DNA of 64,000 nucleotides, taken from contig DASUXA010000060.1 in NCBI GenBank assembly GCA_036378155.1, forward strand, positions 21,356-85,355, in the 5' to 3' direction. Of this stretch, positions 25,963 to 33,974 are shown piece by piece. Origin of the DNA: DASUXA01 sp036378155 (lineage in GTDB: Bacteria > Actinomycetota > Actinomycetes > Mycobacteriales > Micromonosporaceae). The notes beneath the pieces are model-generated. The model did no database searches. It saw only the letters and a list, made by a program, of their open reading frames with translations, and was not told where the DNA came from. The position numbers were made by a program, and so were the translations under genes. The first letter of the stretch is position 1, and each line of letters starts with the position of its first letter.

Positions 25963-28809
25963 ATGCCTGCCACGCACCCCCTGGACCGGTCCACCCTCGA
26001 CGCGCTGCGGGCGCTGAGCTGGCCGGCGAACGTACGCACACGCCTCATCGACCTCGCCGCGATGGCCCATGACGCCTCGCACTACCTGCGCCAACCACGC
26101 GTCGTCGTCACCGCGCGCGACGCCGACCACGTCGCCGGGCTGCTCCGCTTCGCCGCCGACCACCACCTGTCCCTCACGTTCCGGTCCGGCGGTACCAGCC
26201 TGTCCGGGCAGGCGGGCAGCGACGACCTGCTGGTCGACACGCGGCGCAACTTCCGCCGGGTCGAGGTTCTCGACGACGGCGCGGGGGCGCGGTGTCAGCC
26301 GGGCGCCACGGTGCGATCGGTGAACGCCCGGCTCGCGCCGTACCGCACCAAGCTCGGTCCGGACCCCGCCAGCGAGGCTGCCTGCACCGTCGGCGGCGTG
26401 CTGGCGAACAACTCGTCCGGGATGGCGTGCGGCACCGCGCTCAACGCGTACCGCACCCTGCGGTCCATCACGTTCGTGCTGCCGTCCGGTACCGTGCTCG
26501 ACACCGCCGACACCGACGCCGACGATCTGCTGCGCGCCCGCGAACCGGGGCTGTGGCAGGGCATCGCGGACCTGCGCGACCGGGTGCGCGGCAACGCCGA
26601 CTCCGTCGCCCGCATCCGGCACCAGTTCTCCATGAAGAACACGATGGGGTACTCGCTGAACGCGCTGCTGGACTTCGACCGCCCGGTGGACATCCTGAGC
26701 CACCTGCTGGTCGGCTCCGAGGGGACGTTGGCGTTCATCGCCGAGGCGGTGTTCGACACGGTGCCGGTACGCCCGCACGCGGCGACCGCCCTGCTGGTGT
26801 TCGACTCCCTCGCCCAGGCGACCGACGCGGTGCCGGCGCTGGTGACGGCGGGTGCGCGCACCGTCGAGCTGATGGACGCGGCATCCCTGCGCGTACTGCA
26901 GCGCGATCGGCAGGGCGCGGCGGTCCTGGACGGTCTGCGGGTACGGTCGCACACGGCGCTGCTGGTGGAGTTGCAGGGCACCACCGCCGAGGAACTCGAC
27001 GCGGACCTTTCCGCCGCGTCGACCCTCCTCGCCGGGCTCACGTTGTCCGCCCCGGCCCGGTTCACCACCGACCCCGCCGAGCGCGCCACGCTGTGGCACC
27101 TGCGCAAGGGGCTGTACACCCTGGTCGCCGGGGCGCGACCGGTGGGCAGCACCGCGCTGCTGGAAGACATCGTGGTACCGCTCGACCGGCTCACCGTGAC
27201 GACCGAGCGGCTGACCGACCTGTTCGCCCGGTACGGGTACGACGACGCGGTCGTCTTCGGACACGCCAAGGACGGCAACCTGCACTTCCTGATCAACCCC
27301 CGGTTCGACGACCCCGAGGAGCTGCGCCGGTACGCGGCGTTCACCGAGGACCTTGTCGACCTGGTACTGGGTGCGGACGGCTCACTGAAGGCGGAGCACG
27401 GCACCGGTCGCATCATGGCGCCGTACGTGCGTCGGCAGTTCGGTGACGAGTTGTACGACGTGATGCGCGCCGTCAAGAACCTGTGCGACCCTGCCGGTCT
27501 GATGAACCCGGGGACGATCCTCAGCGACGACCCGCAGGCGCACCTCAAGGACCTCAAGATTCCGCTGCCCGCCGATCCGGCGGTCGACACCTGCGTCGAG
27601 TGCGGCTACTGCGAACCGGTCTGCCCGTCGCAGGACGTGACGACCACGCCACGGCAGCGCATCGTCATCCTGCGCGAGATCGCGGCGGCGGACGCCGCCG
27701 GCGACGGCGCACGCGGTCGGGCGTTGCGACGCGACTTCCGCTACGACGCCGTCGACACCTGCGCGGCGGACTCGATGTGCCGGTCGGCGTGCCCGGTCGG
27801 TATCGATACCGGCGCGGTGATGAAGACCGACCGTGAACGCGGACACTCCGCCGCCACCCAGCGCCTCGCCGCGACCGCCGCCGCGCACTGGGGCGGTACC
27901 GTCACCGGACTGCGCGCCGCCCTGCGCGTCGCCGACGCGCTCCCCGCCGGGCTGCTGTCCGCCGGGAGCCGGGCGGCGCGGCGGGTCCTGCCCACCGACT
28001 GGGTACCGCAGGTGGACGCCGACCTGCCGGGCGCCGGACCGAGGCGACCGGCGCCGCGCCGACCGCACGACGCCGTCGCCGTGTTCTTCCCCGCCTGCAT
28101 CAACGCGTTGTTCGGCGGCGCCGGCGACGGGGACGACGGGGAACCGACGGGAGTCACCGCCGCGTTCCAGGCGCTGTGCGAACGCGCCGGGCTGGCGTTG
28201 TCCGTACCCGACGGCATCGCCGGGTTGTGCTGCGGCACGCCGTGGAAGTCGAAGGGGCTGACCCGCGGGTACGAGGTGATGGCGCGCCGGACGTTCGACG
28301 CGGTCTGGTCGGCGTCGGACCACGGACGGCTGCCGGTGGTCTGCGACGCCTCGTCGTGCGGGCTCGGGCTGCGCGAACTCGGTACCCACCTGACCGGTGA
28401 CGCGGCGGATCGCTTCGCCTCGCTGCGCATCCTGGACGCGGTGACGTTCACCCGCGCCGAGGTGCTGCCCCGGCTCACCGTCACCCGGAAGGTCGGGTCC
28501 GTCGCGATCCATCCGACCTGCTCCAGCGAGCACCTGGGCAGCACAGCCGACCTGGTCGCGCTGGCGGACGTTTGCGCCGGGTCGGTCACCGTACCGGCGA
28601 CGTGGCGCTGCTGCGGGTTCGCCGGCGACCGCGGTCTGCTGTACCCGGAGGTGACGGCAGCGGCGACCCGGCACGAGGCGGCGGAACTCGCCGACACGCG
28701 GTTCGACGTGTACGTGTCGAACAACCGCACCTGCGAGCTGGGCATGTCGCGGGCGACCGGGGCGGCGTACCGGCACGTCCTCGAACTGCTGGAGGCGTGT
28801 ACCCGGTGA
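25963..28809 (+). CDS. FAD-linked 2-hydroxyacid dehydrogenase fused to Fe-S/CCG subunit
   Basis: 948 residues. The N-terminal half is an FAD-binding type 4 (VAO) oxidase: LTFRSGGTSLSGQAG, GGVLANNSSGMACG, SHLLVGSEGTLAFIAEAV, GHAKDGNLHFLINP. The C-terminal half has two 4Fe-4S clusters (CVECGYCEPVCPSQ near residue 545; CAADSMCRSACPVG near 605) and two CCG-type motifs (GLCCGTPW, CCGFAGDRG). This is the D-lactate/D-2-hydroxyglutarate dehydrogenase plan, equivalent to separate GlcD and GlcF subunits in one chain. It should oxidise a D-2-hydroxyacid and pass electrons through the clusters to quinone. Confidence 0.92.
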   Translation: MPATHPLDRSTLDALRALSWPANVRTRLIDLAAMAHDASHYLRQPRVVVTARDADHVAGLLRFAADHHLSLTFRSGGTSLSGQAGSDDLLVDTRRNFRRVEVLDDGAGARCQPGATVRSVNARLAPYRTKLGPDPASEAACTVGGVLANNSSGMACGTALNAYRTLRSITFVLPSGTVLDTADTDADDLLRAREPGLWQGIADLRDRVRGNADSVARIRHQFSMKNTMGYSLNALLDFDRPVDILSHLLVGSEGTLAFIAEAVFDTVPVRPHAATALLVFDSLAQATDAVPALVTAGARTVELMDAASLRVLQRDRQGAAVLDGLRVRSHTALLVELQGTTAEELDADLSAASTLLAGLTLSAPARFTTDPAERATLWHLRKGLYTLVAGARPVGSTALLEDIVVPLDRLTVTTERLTDLFARYGYDDAVVFGHAKDGNLHFLINPRFDDPEELRRYAAFTEDLVDLVLGADGSLKAEHGTGRIMAPYVRRQFGDELYDVMRAVKNLCDPAGLMNPGTILSDDPQAHLKDLKIPLPADPAVDTCVECGYCEPVCPSQDVTTTPRQRIVILREIAAADAAGDGARGRALRRDFRYDAVDTCAADSMCRSACPVGIDTGAVMKTDRERGHSAATQRLAATAAAHWGGTVTGLRAALRVADALPAGLLSAGSRAARRVLPTDWVPQVDADLPGAGPRRPAPRRPHDAVAVFFPACINALFGGAGDGDDGEPTGVTAAFQALCERAGLALSVPDGIAGLCCGTPWKSKGLTRGYEVMARRTFDAVWSASDHGRLPVVCDASSCGLGLRELGTHLTGDAADRFASLRILDAVTFTRAEVLPRLTVTRKVGSVAIHPTCSSEHLGSTADLVALADVCAGSVTVPATWRCCGFAGDRGLLYPEVTAAATRHEAAELADTRFDVYVSNNRTCELGMSRATGAAYRHVLELLEACTR

Positions 28810-28817
28810 CCGCGGCG

Positions 28818-29501
28818 TCAGTCGTTGTCGTTGTAGAACGCGACGCCGTTCCAGTTGGTCACACAGGACGGGCTCAGGAAGATCCAGCCGAGACCGGGGT
28901 CGCGGACCGCGATCGCACCTGACCCGTTCGCGGTGTACCGGTAGTACACCCAGCTCTGCGGGTACCCGGCGAAGTCGTGCAGCGAGCCGGAGGTGAAGTA
29001 GCTGGAGGTGAAGTAGTTGTAGTACGCGCCGCAGCCGGTGTTCACCTGGATCGGCGAGCCGTCGGTCGCGGTGTTGGCCGGCGCGTTGAAGTTGTAGCCG
29101 AAGGTACGCCGGTGCAGCAGGTTGTCCCTGACCGTGGAGCCGCACGATGCCGGCAGCCCGGTAGCGGTGGGGCCGCTGAGCGCGCCGGGCGGGATCCAGG
29201 CGCAGAAGTTGTTGTTGCCGTAGTTGCGCCCGTAGTGGTAGTTGCTCGGGTTCGTCTCGTGGACGTCGTACGACGTTCCGCCGAGAGCGATGCCGACGAA
29301 GTAGCCGCAGGGCTTGTTCTGCAGCCAGGTGCCGGCGGGGATGGTGCCCGAGTTGCCGCACACCGCCGGCTTGGGCGCGTTGTAGATGATGGTGTACCGG
29401 TTGACGGCGGCTGCCGGTCCGCTGATGCCGACGACCGTCACGACCGCCGCGACAATCGACAACAGCGTCGCCGCCAGTGGCAGCCGGCTCTTCACGGTCA
29501 T
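28818..29501 (-). CDS. Secreted protein of unknown function, disulfide-rich
   Basis: 227 residues from ATG at 29501. Signal peptide KSRLPLAATLLSIVAAVVTV, cleavage near GPAAAV. The mature part has about six Cys, many Tyr, Asn and Gly, and SxDV/GAYYNYFTSSYFTSG segments; no known enzyme motif was recognised. It is convergent with the dehydrogenase gene, only 8 bp apart. It shares the Tyr/Asn/Gly-rich exported style of the protein at 16778, but no direct homology could be seen. Role unknown, perhaps surface or hyphal-wall. Confidence 0.72.
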   Translation of the reverse strand: MTVKSRLPLAATLLSIVAAVVTVVGISGPAAAVNRYTIIYNAPKPAVCGNSGTIPAGTWLQNKPCGYFVGIALGGTSYDVHETNPSNYHYGRNYGNNNFCAWIPPGALSGPTATGLPASCGSTVRDNLLHRRTFGYNFNAPANTATDGSPIQVNTGCGAYYNYFTSSYFTSGSLHDFAGYPQSWVYYRYTANGSGAIAVRDPGLGWIFLSPSCVTNWNGVAFYNDND

Positions 29502-29756
29502 GGTCGCGCCCCATCGGTCGGGTTGGTCGGGCGGGAGCACCCGGACTTCGACCCTACCAAAGACGTACGTGAATGTCTGGTTGCCGCGCGAAAACCTGAA
29601 GCCGCGGGGCGCCGCGCGCTGCTAGTCTCTGCCGCGCGCCACCCGGTGCGACGCTTCAGGGTTACTTCCCTTTCCCGGAAAGAACCCCCTGGAGCACCCC
29701 TGATCTCGGGTGGAGCGACGTCAGACGTGGGTGCCCGGTGCGAAGGCGACGGTTAC

Positions 29757-29837
29757 TTCGACTGCGGATCGAGAGGTCGCGGGGTTCGAATCCCTGCCGT
29801 CCCGACCTGGTTGGGGCGTAGCTCAGCGGATAGAGCG
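29757..29837 (+). tRNA. Candidate circularly permuted tRNA-Arg (GCG), 3' half before 5' half
   Basis: Order in DNA: anticodon arm (29757-29773; stem TTCGA/TCGAG, loop CTGCGGA, anticodon GCG), variable loop, T arm (29779-29797, loop TTCGAAT), 3' acceptor strand CGTCCCG plus ACC (29798-29807), 4 nt, then 5' acceptor strand TGGGGCG (29812-29818), TA, and D arm GCTC/GAGC with loop AGCGGATA (29821-29836), G at 29837. The two acceptor strands pair over 7 bp (two G-U). A20, C35, G36 and A73, the arginine identity bases, are all present, so both halves fit one tRNA. Flanks 29745-29756 and 29844-29854 pair (10 bp, one bulge, one mismatch), bringing positions 26 and 27 together. Oddities: a 6-bp T stem and U1-G72. 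The alternative is two truncated neighbouring tRNA genes. Confidence 0.55.
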
Positions 29838-29879
29838 CTACATGTACCGGCGCCAACCTTGACCTCGGGCACTCCCTGA

Positions 29880-29916
29880 CACTGTGTCTCCAAAACTGAG
29901 TTTTGGAGACACAGTG
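29880..29916. repeat. 18-bp perfect inverted repeat with 1-nt centre
   Basis: CACTGTGTCTCCAAAACT (29880-29897), G, then its exact complement (29899-29916), 26 nt beyond the leader/trailer helix of the tRNA candidate. It is much less GC-rich than its surroundings. As RNA it would fold to a very stable hairpin on either strand, so it may end the tRNA transcript or be a protein-binding or recombination site. Confidence 0.7.
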
Positions 29917-29998
29917 GTGTCCCGGCAGGTTGCTGGTACCGGTACGGGCCGACCGGCACCGCCGCGACGGTCCCGGGGGCGGGCGACCCCGCGAGAGC

Positions 29999-30040
29999 CG
30001 TACCGCGCTGGTGATGTACGTACATCCCCAGCGCGGTACG
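29999..30040. repeat. 42-bp near-perfect palindrome
   Basis: Arms 29999-30019 and 30020-30040 are complementary with a single mismatch and no spacer (outer half reads GTACCGCGCTGG, inner half ends GTAC). It lies in non-coding DNA 210 bp before the P450 gene. A palindrome this long without a loop could extrude a cruciform or bind a large dimeric protein. Confidence 0.7.
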
Positions 30041-30201
30041 ACCCGGACGGTACCCCTCGGCTCGGCGACCCGATCCGCGCACGATCGGCGGTTTCCGCCA
30101 ATTGTCGAATTCCGCCATCCCACCTCGTCGCGCCGTCCCACAGCGGCGCCGACACGCTGGCGTGCCTTGTGGTCCCCGGAGCCGGCGAGTTACCGTCCCC
30201 C

Positions 30202-30227
30202 CATCGGGTACTGATAAGTACCCGATG
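30202..30227. promoter_or_regulatory. Operator palindrome upstream of the P450 operon
   Basis: CATCGGGTACT-GATA-AGTACCCGATG, a perfect 11+11 inverted repeat, ends 22 nt before the P450 start and directly before its Shine-Dalgarno (GGAGGAGG). This size and position fit a TetR-type operator; the regulator at 33975 in the same operon is the natural candidate. Confidence 0.6.
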
Positions 30228-30249
30228 ACCGGGCAGGAGGAGGACGACG

Positions 30250-31617
30250 ATGGATCAGCACGCGATCACCGACGTCCCGCGCCTGCCCCGGGGTCCGCGC
30301 CTGCCGGGAACGGCGCAGGCGCTCGCCATGTTCGTCGCCCGGCGCCAGGTCCTCACGCTGCTGCGCGCGCGGTACGGACCCAGCTTCGTCCTCGACGTGC
30401 CGCCGTTCGGAAAGAGCCTCGTGATCAGCGAGCCGAAACTGGTCAGGCAGTTGTTCACCGCAGGACCGGACCTGGTCGGCACCCCGCAACCGAACCTCAG
30501 CCGGCTGCTGGGCAGCGGCTCGATCTTCGGGTTGGACGGCGAGGAGCACCGGCTGCGGCGCAAGCTGCTGACACCCCCGTTCCACGGACGCCGGATGAAG
30601 GCGTACCAGGGTCTGATCGAGGAGGAGTTCCGCCGGGAGGCGGGCACCTGGCCACAGGGACGGGAGTTCGCCACCCTCGCCCCGTTCATGCGCATCACGC
30701 TCAACGTCATCCTGCGGGCGGTGTTCGGCGCCGAGGGTTCGGAGCTGCACGAGCTGCGCGTGGTCCTGCCCAAATGGGTGGAGTACGGCTCGAAGCTCGC
30801 CGTCCTGCCGGTCGGCGAGAAGGGCATCGGGCCGTGGAATCCGTGGCGACGGTTCCACGAGTACCGGCGCCGGTACGACGAGATTGTCCAGACCCTGATC
30901 GACCGGGCACGCGACGATCCGGATCTCGGCGAGCGCGACGACATCCTGTCCATGCTGCTGCAGAGCCGGTACGAGGACGGCTCGCCGATGTCCGAGCAGC
31001 ACGTCAAGGACGAACTGCTGACTTTGCTGGTGGCGGGGCACGAGACGACGGCGACCACGCTCGCCTGGGCGGTGGAGCGGCTGCGCCGGCATCCGACCCT
31101 GCTGCGCCGGCTGGTCGACGAGGGCGACCGGGGCGGGTCCGAACTGCTCCAGGCGACGATCATGGAAATCCAGCGGACCCGCCCGGTGATCATCAATACC
31201 GCTCGCAAGGTCCGGGGCGACGGACTGCGGCTCGGCGAGTGGACCGTCCCGCGGGGCTGGTCCGTGCTCGTCGGAATCCACCTGGTACAGAGCGACGCCA
31301 CGGTGTTCCCCGACCCGGAACGGTTCGACCCGGAACGGTTCGTCGCAGCCGCTCCCGACTCGTACGCCTGGATTCCGTTCGGCGGCGGTACCCGCCGCTG
31401 CGTGGGAGCCGCCTTCGCGAACTTCGAGATGACCGTGGTGCTGCGCACCCTGCTGCGGGACTTCGACCTGCTGCCGACGTCCGCGCCGGACGAGCGGTGG
31501 CACTCCCGTGGCGTGGCGTACGCGCCGGCCAAGGGCGGTCGGGCGGTTGTGTATCGTCGCCGCCCGCCCCTCGACGTCCAGACCTCCGGGAGCGCCCATG
31601 CCGCGACACCGTCCTGA
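30250..31617 (+). CDS. Cytochrome P450 (CYP138/CYP-fatty-acid-like)
   Basis: 455 residues. I-helix motif AGHETT, K-helix MEIQRTRP (ExxR), PERFDPERF and the heme loop FGGGTRRCVGAAFA with Cys384. The proline-rich N-terminus RLPRGPRLPGTAQAL and the EERFDPERF-type region resemble the CYP138/CYP110 groups, whose members oxidise fatty acids, terpenes or steroids. AGGAGGAGG precedes ATG 30250. It opens a P450-SDR-monooxygenase-regulator operon, so hydroxylation, oxidation to a ketone by the SDR and Baeyer-Villiger insertion is a reasonable but unproven sequence of steps. Confidence 0.92.
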   Translation: MDQHAITDVPRLPRGPRLPGTAQALAMFVARRQVLTLLRARYGPSFVLDVPPFGKSLVISEPKLVRQLFTAGPDLVGTPQPNLSRLLGSGSIFGLDGEEHRLRRKLLTPPFHGRRMKAYQGLIEEEFRREAGTWPQGREFATLAPFMRITLNVILRAVFGAEGSELHELRVVLPKWVEYGSKLAVLPVGEKGIGPWNPWRRFHEYRRRYDEIVQTLIDRARDDPDLGERDDILSMLLQSRYEDGSPMSEQHVKDELLTLLVAGHETTATTLAWAVERLRRHPTLLRRLVDEGDRGGSELLQATIMEIQRTRPVIINTARKVRGDGLRLGEWTVPRGWSVLVGIHLVQSDATVFPDPERFDPERFVAAAPDSYAWIPFGGGTRRCVGAAFANFEMTVVLRTLLRDFDLLPTSAPDERWHSRGVAYAPAKGGRAVVYRRRPPLDVQTSGSAHAATPS

Positions 31618-32449
31618 ACCGCTCGCCGGGCATACCGCCGTGATCACCGGCGCCGCCTCCGGGATCGGTCGCGCGCTGGCGCTGCGGCTGTCCGCGGCGG
31701 GTTGCCCGGTCGCCATCGCCGACATCGACGATCGTGGGTTGAAGGAAACCGCGGCGACGCTGCGCGGTCCCGTGCTCAGCCAACCACTCGACGTTCGGGA
31801 CGCCGCCGCCGTCACCGCGTTCGCCGATCAGGTGCGGTCGTGGGCGCCGCAGCCGCTGGGCGCGGTGTTCAACAACGCGGGCGTCGCCGTCAACACCAGC
31901 GTGCTGGACGCGGTCGTGGAGGACGACGAGTGGCTGCACGCCATCAACTTCCACGGCGTGGTCAACGGCGTACGCGCGTTCCTGCCGATCCTGGTCGCCC
32001 AGGATCACGGCGCGATCGTCAACACGTCCAGCGTCTTCGGGCTGGTCGGCATGCCGTACCAGAGCGCGTACTGCGCGGCGAAGTTCGCGGTGCGCGGCTT
32101 CACCGACGCCCTACGCCAGGAGTTGCGGGGCACCGGGGTACGGGCGATCACCGTGCACCCGGGCGGCGTGAAGACGAACATCGCGCGCAACGGGCGGTTC
32201 CGGAAGGACCCGGAGGGGCGCGGGCGCACCCACGAGCAGATGGCGCGTGAGTTCGAAGCGGTCGCCCTGACCACACCCGAACGCGCCGCCGAGATCATCC
32301 ACAGGGGTGTGGACCGGGGAAAGGCGCGCATCCTCGTCGGCCCCGACGCGTACGTGTTCGACGCGCTCGCCCGGATCGCGCCGACCCGCTACTACGACGT
32401 GATGGCCCGGTTGCGCCCGATCCTCGCGCGACGCGCCACGAGCCGATGA
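31598..32449 (+). CDS. Classical short-chain dehydrogenase/reductase
   Basis: 283 residues. TGAASGIGRALA cofactor loop, NNAGVAV, catalytic Ser in IVNTSSVFG, and YQSAYCAAKFA with the YxxxK pair; the DIDD acidic end of strand 2 points to NAD rather than NADP. The start lies 20 nt inside the P450 gene, giving coupled translation. Its C-terminal ~60 residues form an extension seen in SDRs that act next to P450 and BVMO genes in mycobacteria-like operons. The stop codon lies in the first unit of a tandem repeat (32441-32492). Confidence 0.92.
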   Translation: MPRHRPEPLAGHTAVITGAASGIGRALALRLSAAGCPVAIADIDDRGLKETAATLRGPVLSQPLDVRDAAAVTAFADQVRSWAPQPLGAVFNNAGVAVNTSVLDAVVEDDEWLHAINFHGVVNGVRAFLPILVAQDHGAIVNTSSVFGLVGMPYQSAYCAAKFAVRGFTDALRQELRGTGVRAITVHPGGVKTNIARNGRFRKDPEGRGRTHEQMAREFEAVALTTPERAAEIIHRGVDRGKARILVGPDAYVFDALARIAPTRYYDVMARLRPILARRATSR

Positions 32450-32492
32450 CGCGCCGCGCGAGCCGATGACGCGCCGCGCCGAGAGCCGATGA
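32441..32492 (+). repeat. Tandem 20-bp repeat at SDR/monooxygenase junction
   Basis: Two adjacent copies of AGCCGATGACGCGCCGCGC(G/C) at 32441-32460 and 32461-32480, followed by a partial third (AGCCGATGA, 32484-32492). The SDR stop codon TGA lies in copy 1. The array lengthens the spacer before the next Shine-Dalgarno and looks like replication slippage. Confidence 0.8.
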
Positions 32493-32503
32493 AGGGAGAC
32501 CAT

Positions 32504-33967
32504 GTGCCCGTGGAGCACACCGACGTGCTGATCGTCGGCGCCGGGCTGTCCGGTGTGGGTGCCGCCTGCCACCTGCGACGCGAGTGTCCGGACCGTTCCG
32601 TGGTGATCCTCGAGGCGCGCGCGTCGATCGGCGGGACCTGGGACCTGTTCCGGTACCCCGGCGTGCGGTCCGACTCCGACATGCACACCCTCGGGTACTC
32701 GTTCCGCCCGTGGAGCGACCCGAAGGCGATCGCGGACGGACCGGCGATCCTGTCGTACGTGCGGGACACCGCGCGCGAGTACGGGCTGCTGGACCGGATC
32801 CGGCTGCGGCAGCGTGTGGTGAGCGCGGCATGGGACAGCGGTACGACCCGCTGGACGGTCACCGTCGAGCGGGGCGACGACCCCCAGCCGTACACCATGA
32901 CGTGCGACTTCCTCTACATCTGCTCCGGCTACTACCGCTACGACGAGGGGTACACCCCGGACTTCCCGGGCATCGACCGGTTCGCCGGTACCGTCGTGCA
33001 CCCCCAGCACTGGCCCGACGACCTCGACTACACCGGCAAGCGTGTCGTGGTCGTCGGCAGCGGGGCGACCGCGGTCACGCTGGTACCGGCGATGGCGGAG
33101 CAAGCCGCCCACGTCACGATGCTGCAGCGGTCGCCCACCTACATCTTCTCCCGCCCCAACCGCGACCCGATCGCCGAGCGGCTGCGCCGCCTGCTGCCGG
33201 AGTCCACCGCGCTGACCGCCGTACGGTGGAAGAACGCGCTGCTGGGGTTGGCGTTCTACCAACTGAGCCGGCGGCGCCCCAACCTGGTCAAGGCGATGCT
33301 GCGCAAGGCGGCGGTGCGGCAGTTGCCGCCCGGGTACGACGTGGACACCCATTTCGCCCCGACGTACCAGCCGTGGGACCAGCGGATGTGCCTGATTCCG
33401 GACGGCGACCTGTTCCGCGCCATCTCCGACGGCAGGGCGTCGGTGGTCACCGACCACATCGAGTCGTTCACCGAGAAGGGCATCCGGCTGGTGTCCGGTC
33501 GGGAACTCGACGCCGACGTCGTGGTCACCGCCACCGGGCTGAACCTGCTCGCGCTCGGCGGCATCGCGCTGACCGTGGACGGTCGCCGGGTCGACCTGGG
33601 CTCCACCATCGCGTACAAGGGCATGATGTTCTGCGGAGTGCCGAACCTCGCCTGGACGATCGGGTACACCAACGCCTCGTGGACGCTGAAGGCGGACCTT
33701 GTCGCCCAGTACGTGTGCCGCGTGCTGCGGCACATGGCGCGGCACGGGTACACGACCGTGACCCCGCTGCCGCCCGCCGGGGACGAGGTCCACCCGATCA
33801 TCGACCTGCGGTCCGGGTACGTCCTGCGCAGCCTGTCCGAGCTGCCCAAGCAGGGCGCGACGACGCCGTGGCGGCTGCACCAGAACTACGTCAAGGACGT
33901 ACGGCTGCTGCGCCGCGGCCCGATCGACGACGCGGTGCGGTTCACCGGGCGGGGACCGGACGGGTGA
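32504..33967 (+). CDS. Flavin-containing Baeyer-Villiger-type monooxygenase (EthA/MymA-like)
   Basis: 487 residues. FAD loop VLIVGAGLSGVGAA, NADPH loop VVVVGSGATAVTL, and the fingerprint FAGTVVHPQHWPD, matching FxGxxxHxxxWP/D of Baeyer-Villiger monooxygenases; GTWDLFRYPGVRSDSD is typical of the EthA/MymA group. GGGAG is 5 nt before GTG 32504; ATG 32489 and GTG 32510 are alternatives. These enzymes insert oxygen next to a ketone or oxidise sulfur or nitrogen, using NADPH. It follows the P450 and SDR genes, so a ketone made by them is a likely substrate. Confidence 0.92.
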   Translation: MPVEHTDVLIVGAGLSGVGAACHLRRECPDRSVVILEARASIGGTWDLFRYPGVRSDSDMHTLGYSFRPWSDPKAIADGPAILSYVRDTAREYGLLDRIRLRQRVVSAAWDSGTTRWTVTVERGDDPQPYTMTCDFLYICSGYYRYDEGYTPDFPGIDRFAGTVVHPQHWPDDLDYTGKRVVVVGSGATAVTLVPAMAEQAAHVTMLQRSPTYIFSRPNRDPIAERLRRLLPESTALTAVRWKNALLGLAFYQLSRRRPNLVKAMLRKAAVRQLPPGYDVDTHFAPTYQPWDQRMCLIPDGDLFRAISDGRASVVTDHIESFTEKGIRLVSGRELDADVVVTATGLNLLALGGIALTVDGRRVDLGSTIAYKGMMFCGVPNLAWTIGYTNASWTLKADLVAQYVCRVLRHMARHGYTTVTPLPPAGDEVHPIIDLRSGYVLRSLSELPKQGATTPWRLHQNYVKDVRLLRRGPIDDAVRFTGRGPDG

Positions 33968-33974
33968 CCGGCGG

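Noticed and set aside
29757..29837. Permuted (two-piece) tmRNA as an alternative to tRNA
   Set aside because: A full anticodon arm, a normal D arm with GG, and Arg identity bases are present, and there is no tag-peptide frame; tmRNA lacks an anticodon arm.
29662..30228. Several overlapping open frames on both strands across the tRNA and palindrome island
   Set aside because: They run through the tRNA candidate and both palindromes, and their products show no recognisable features.
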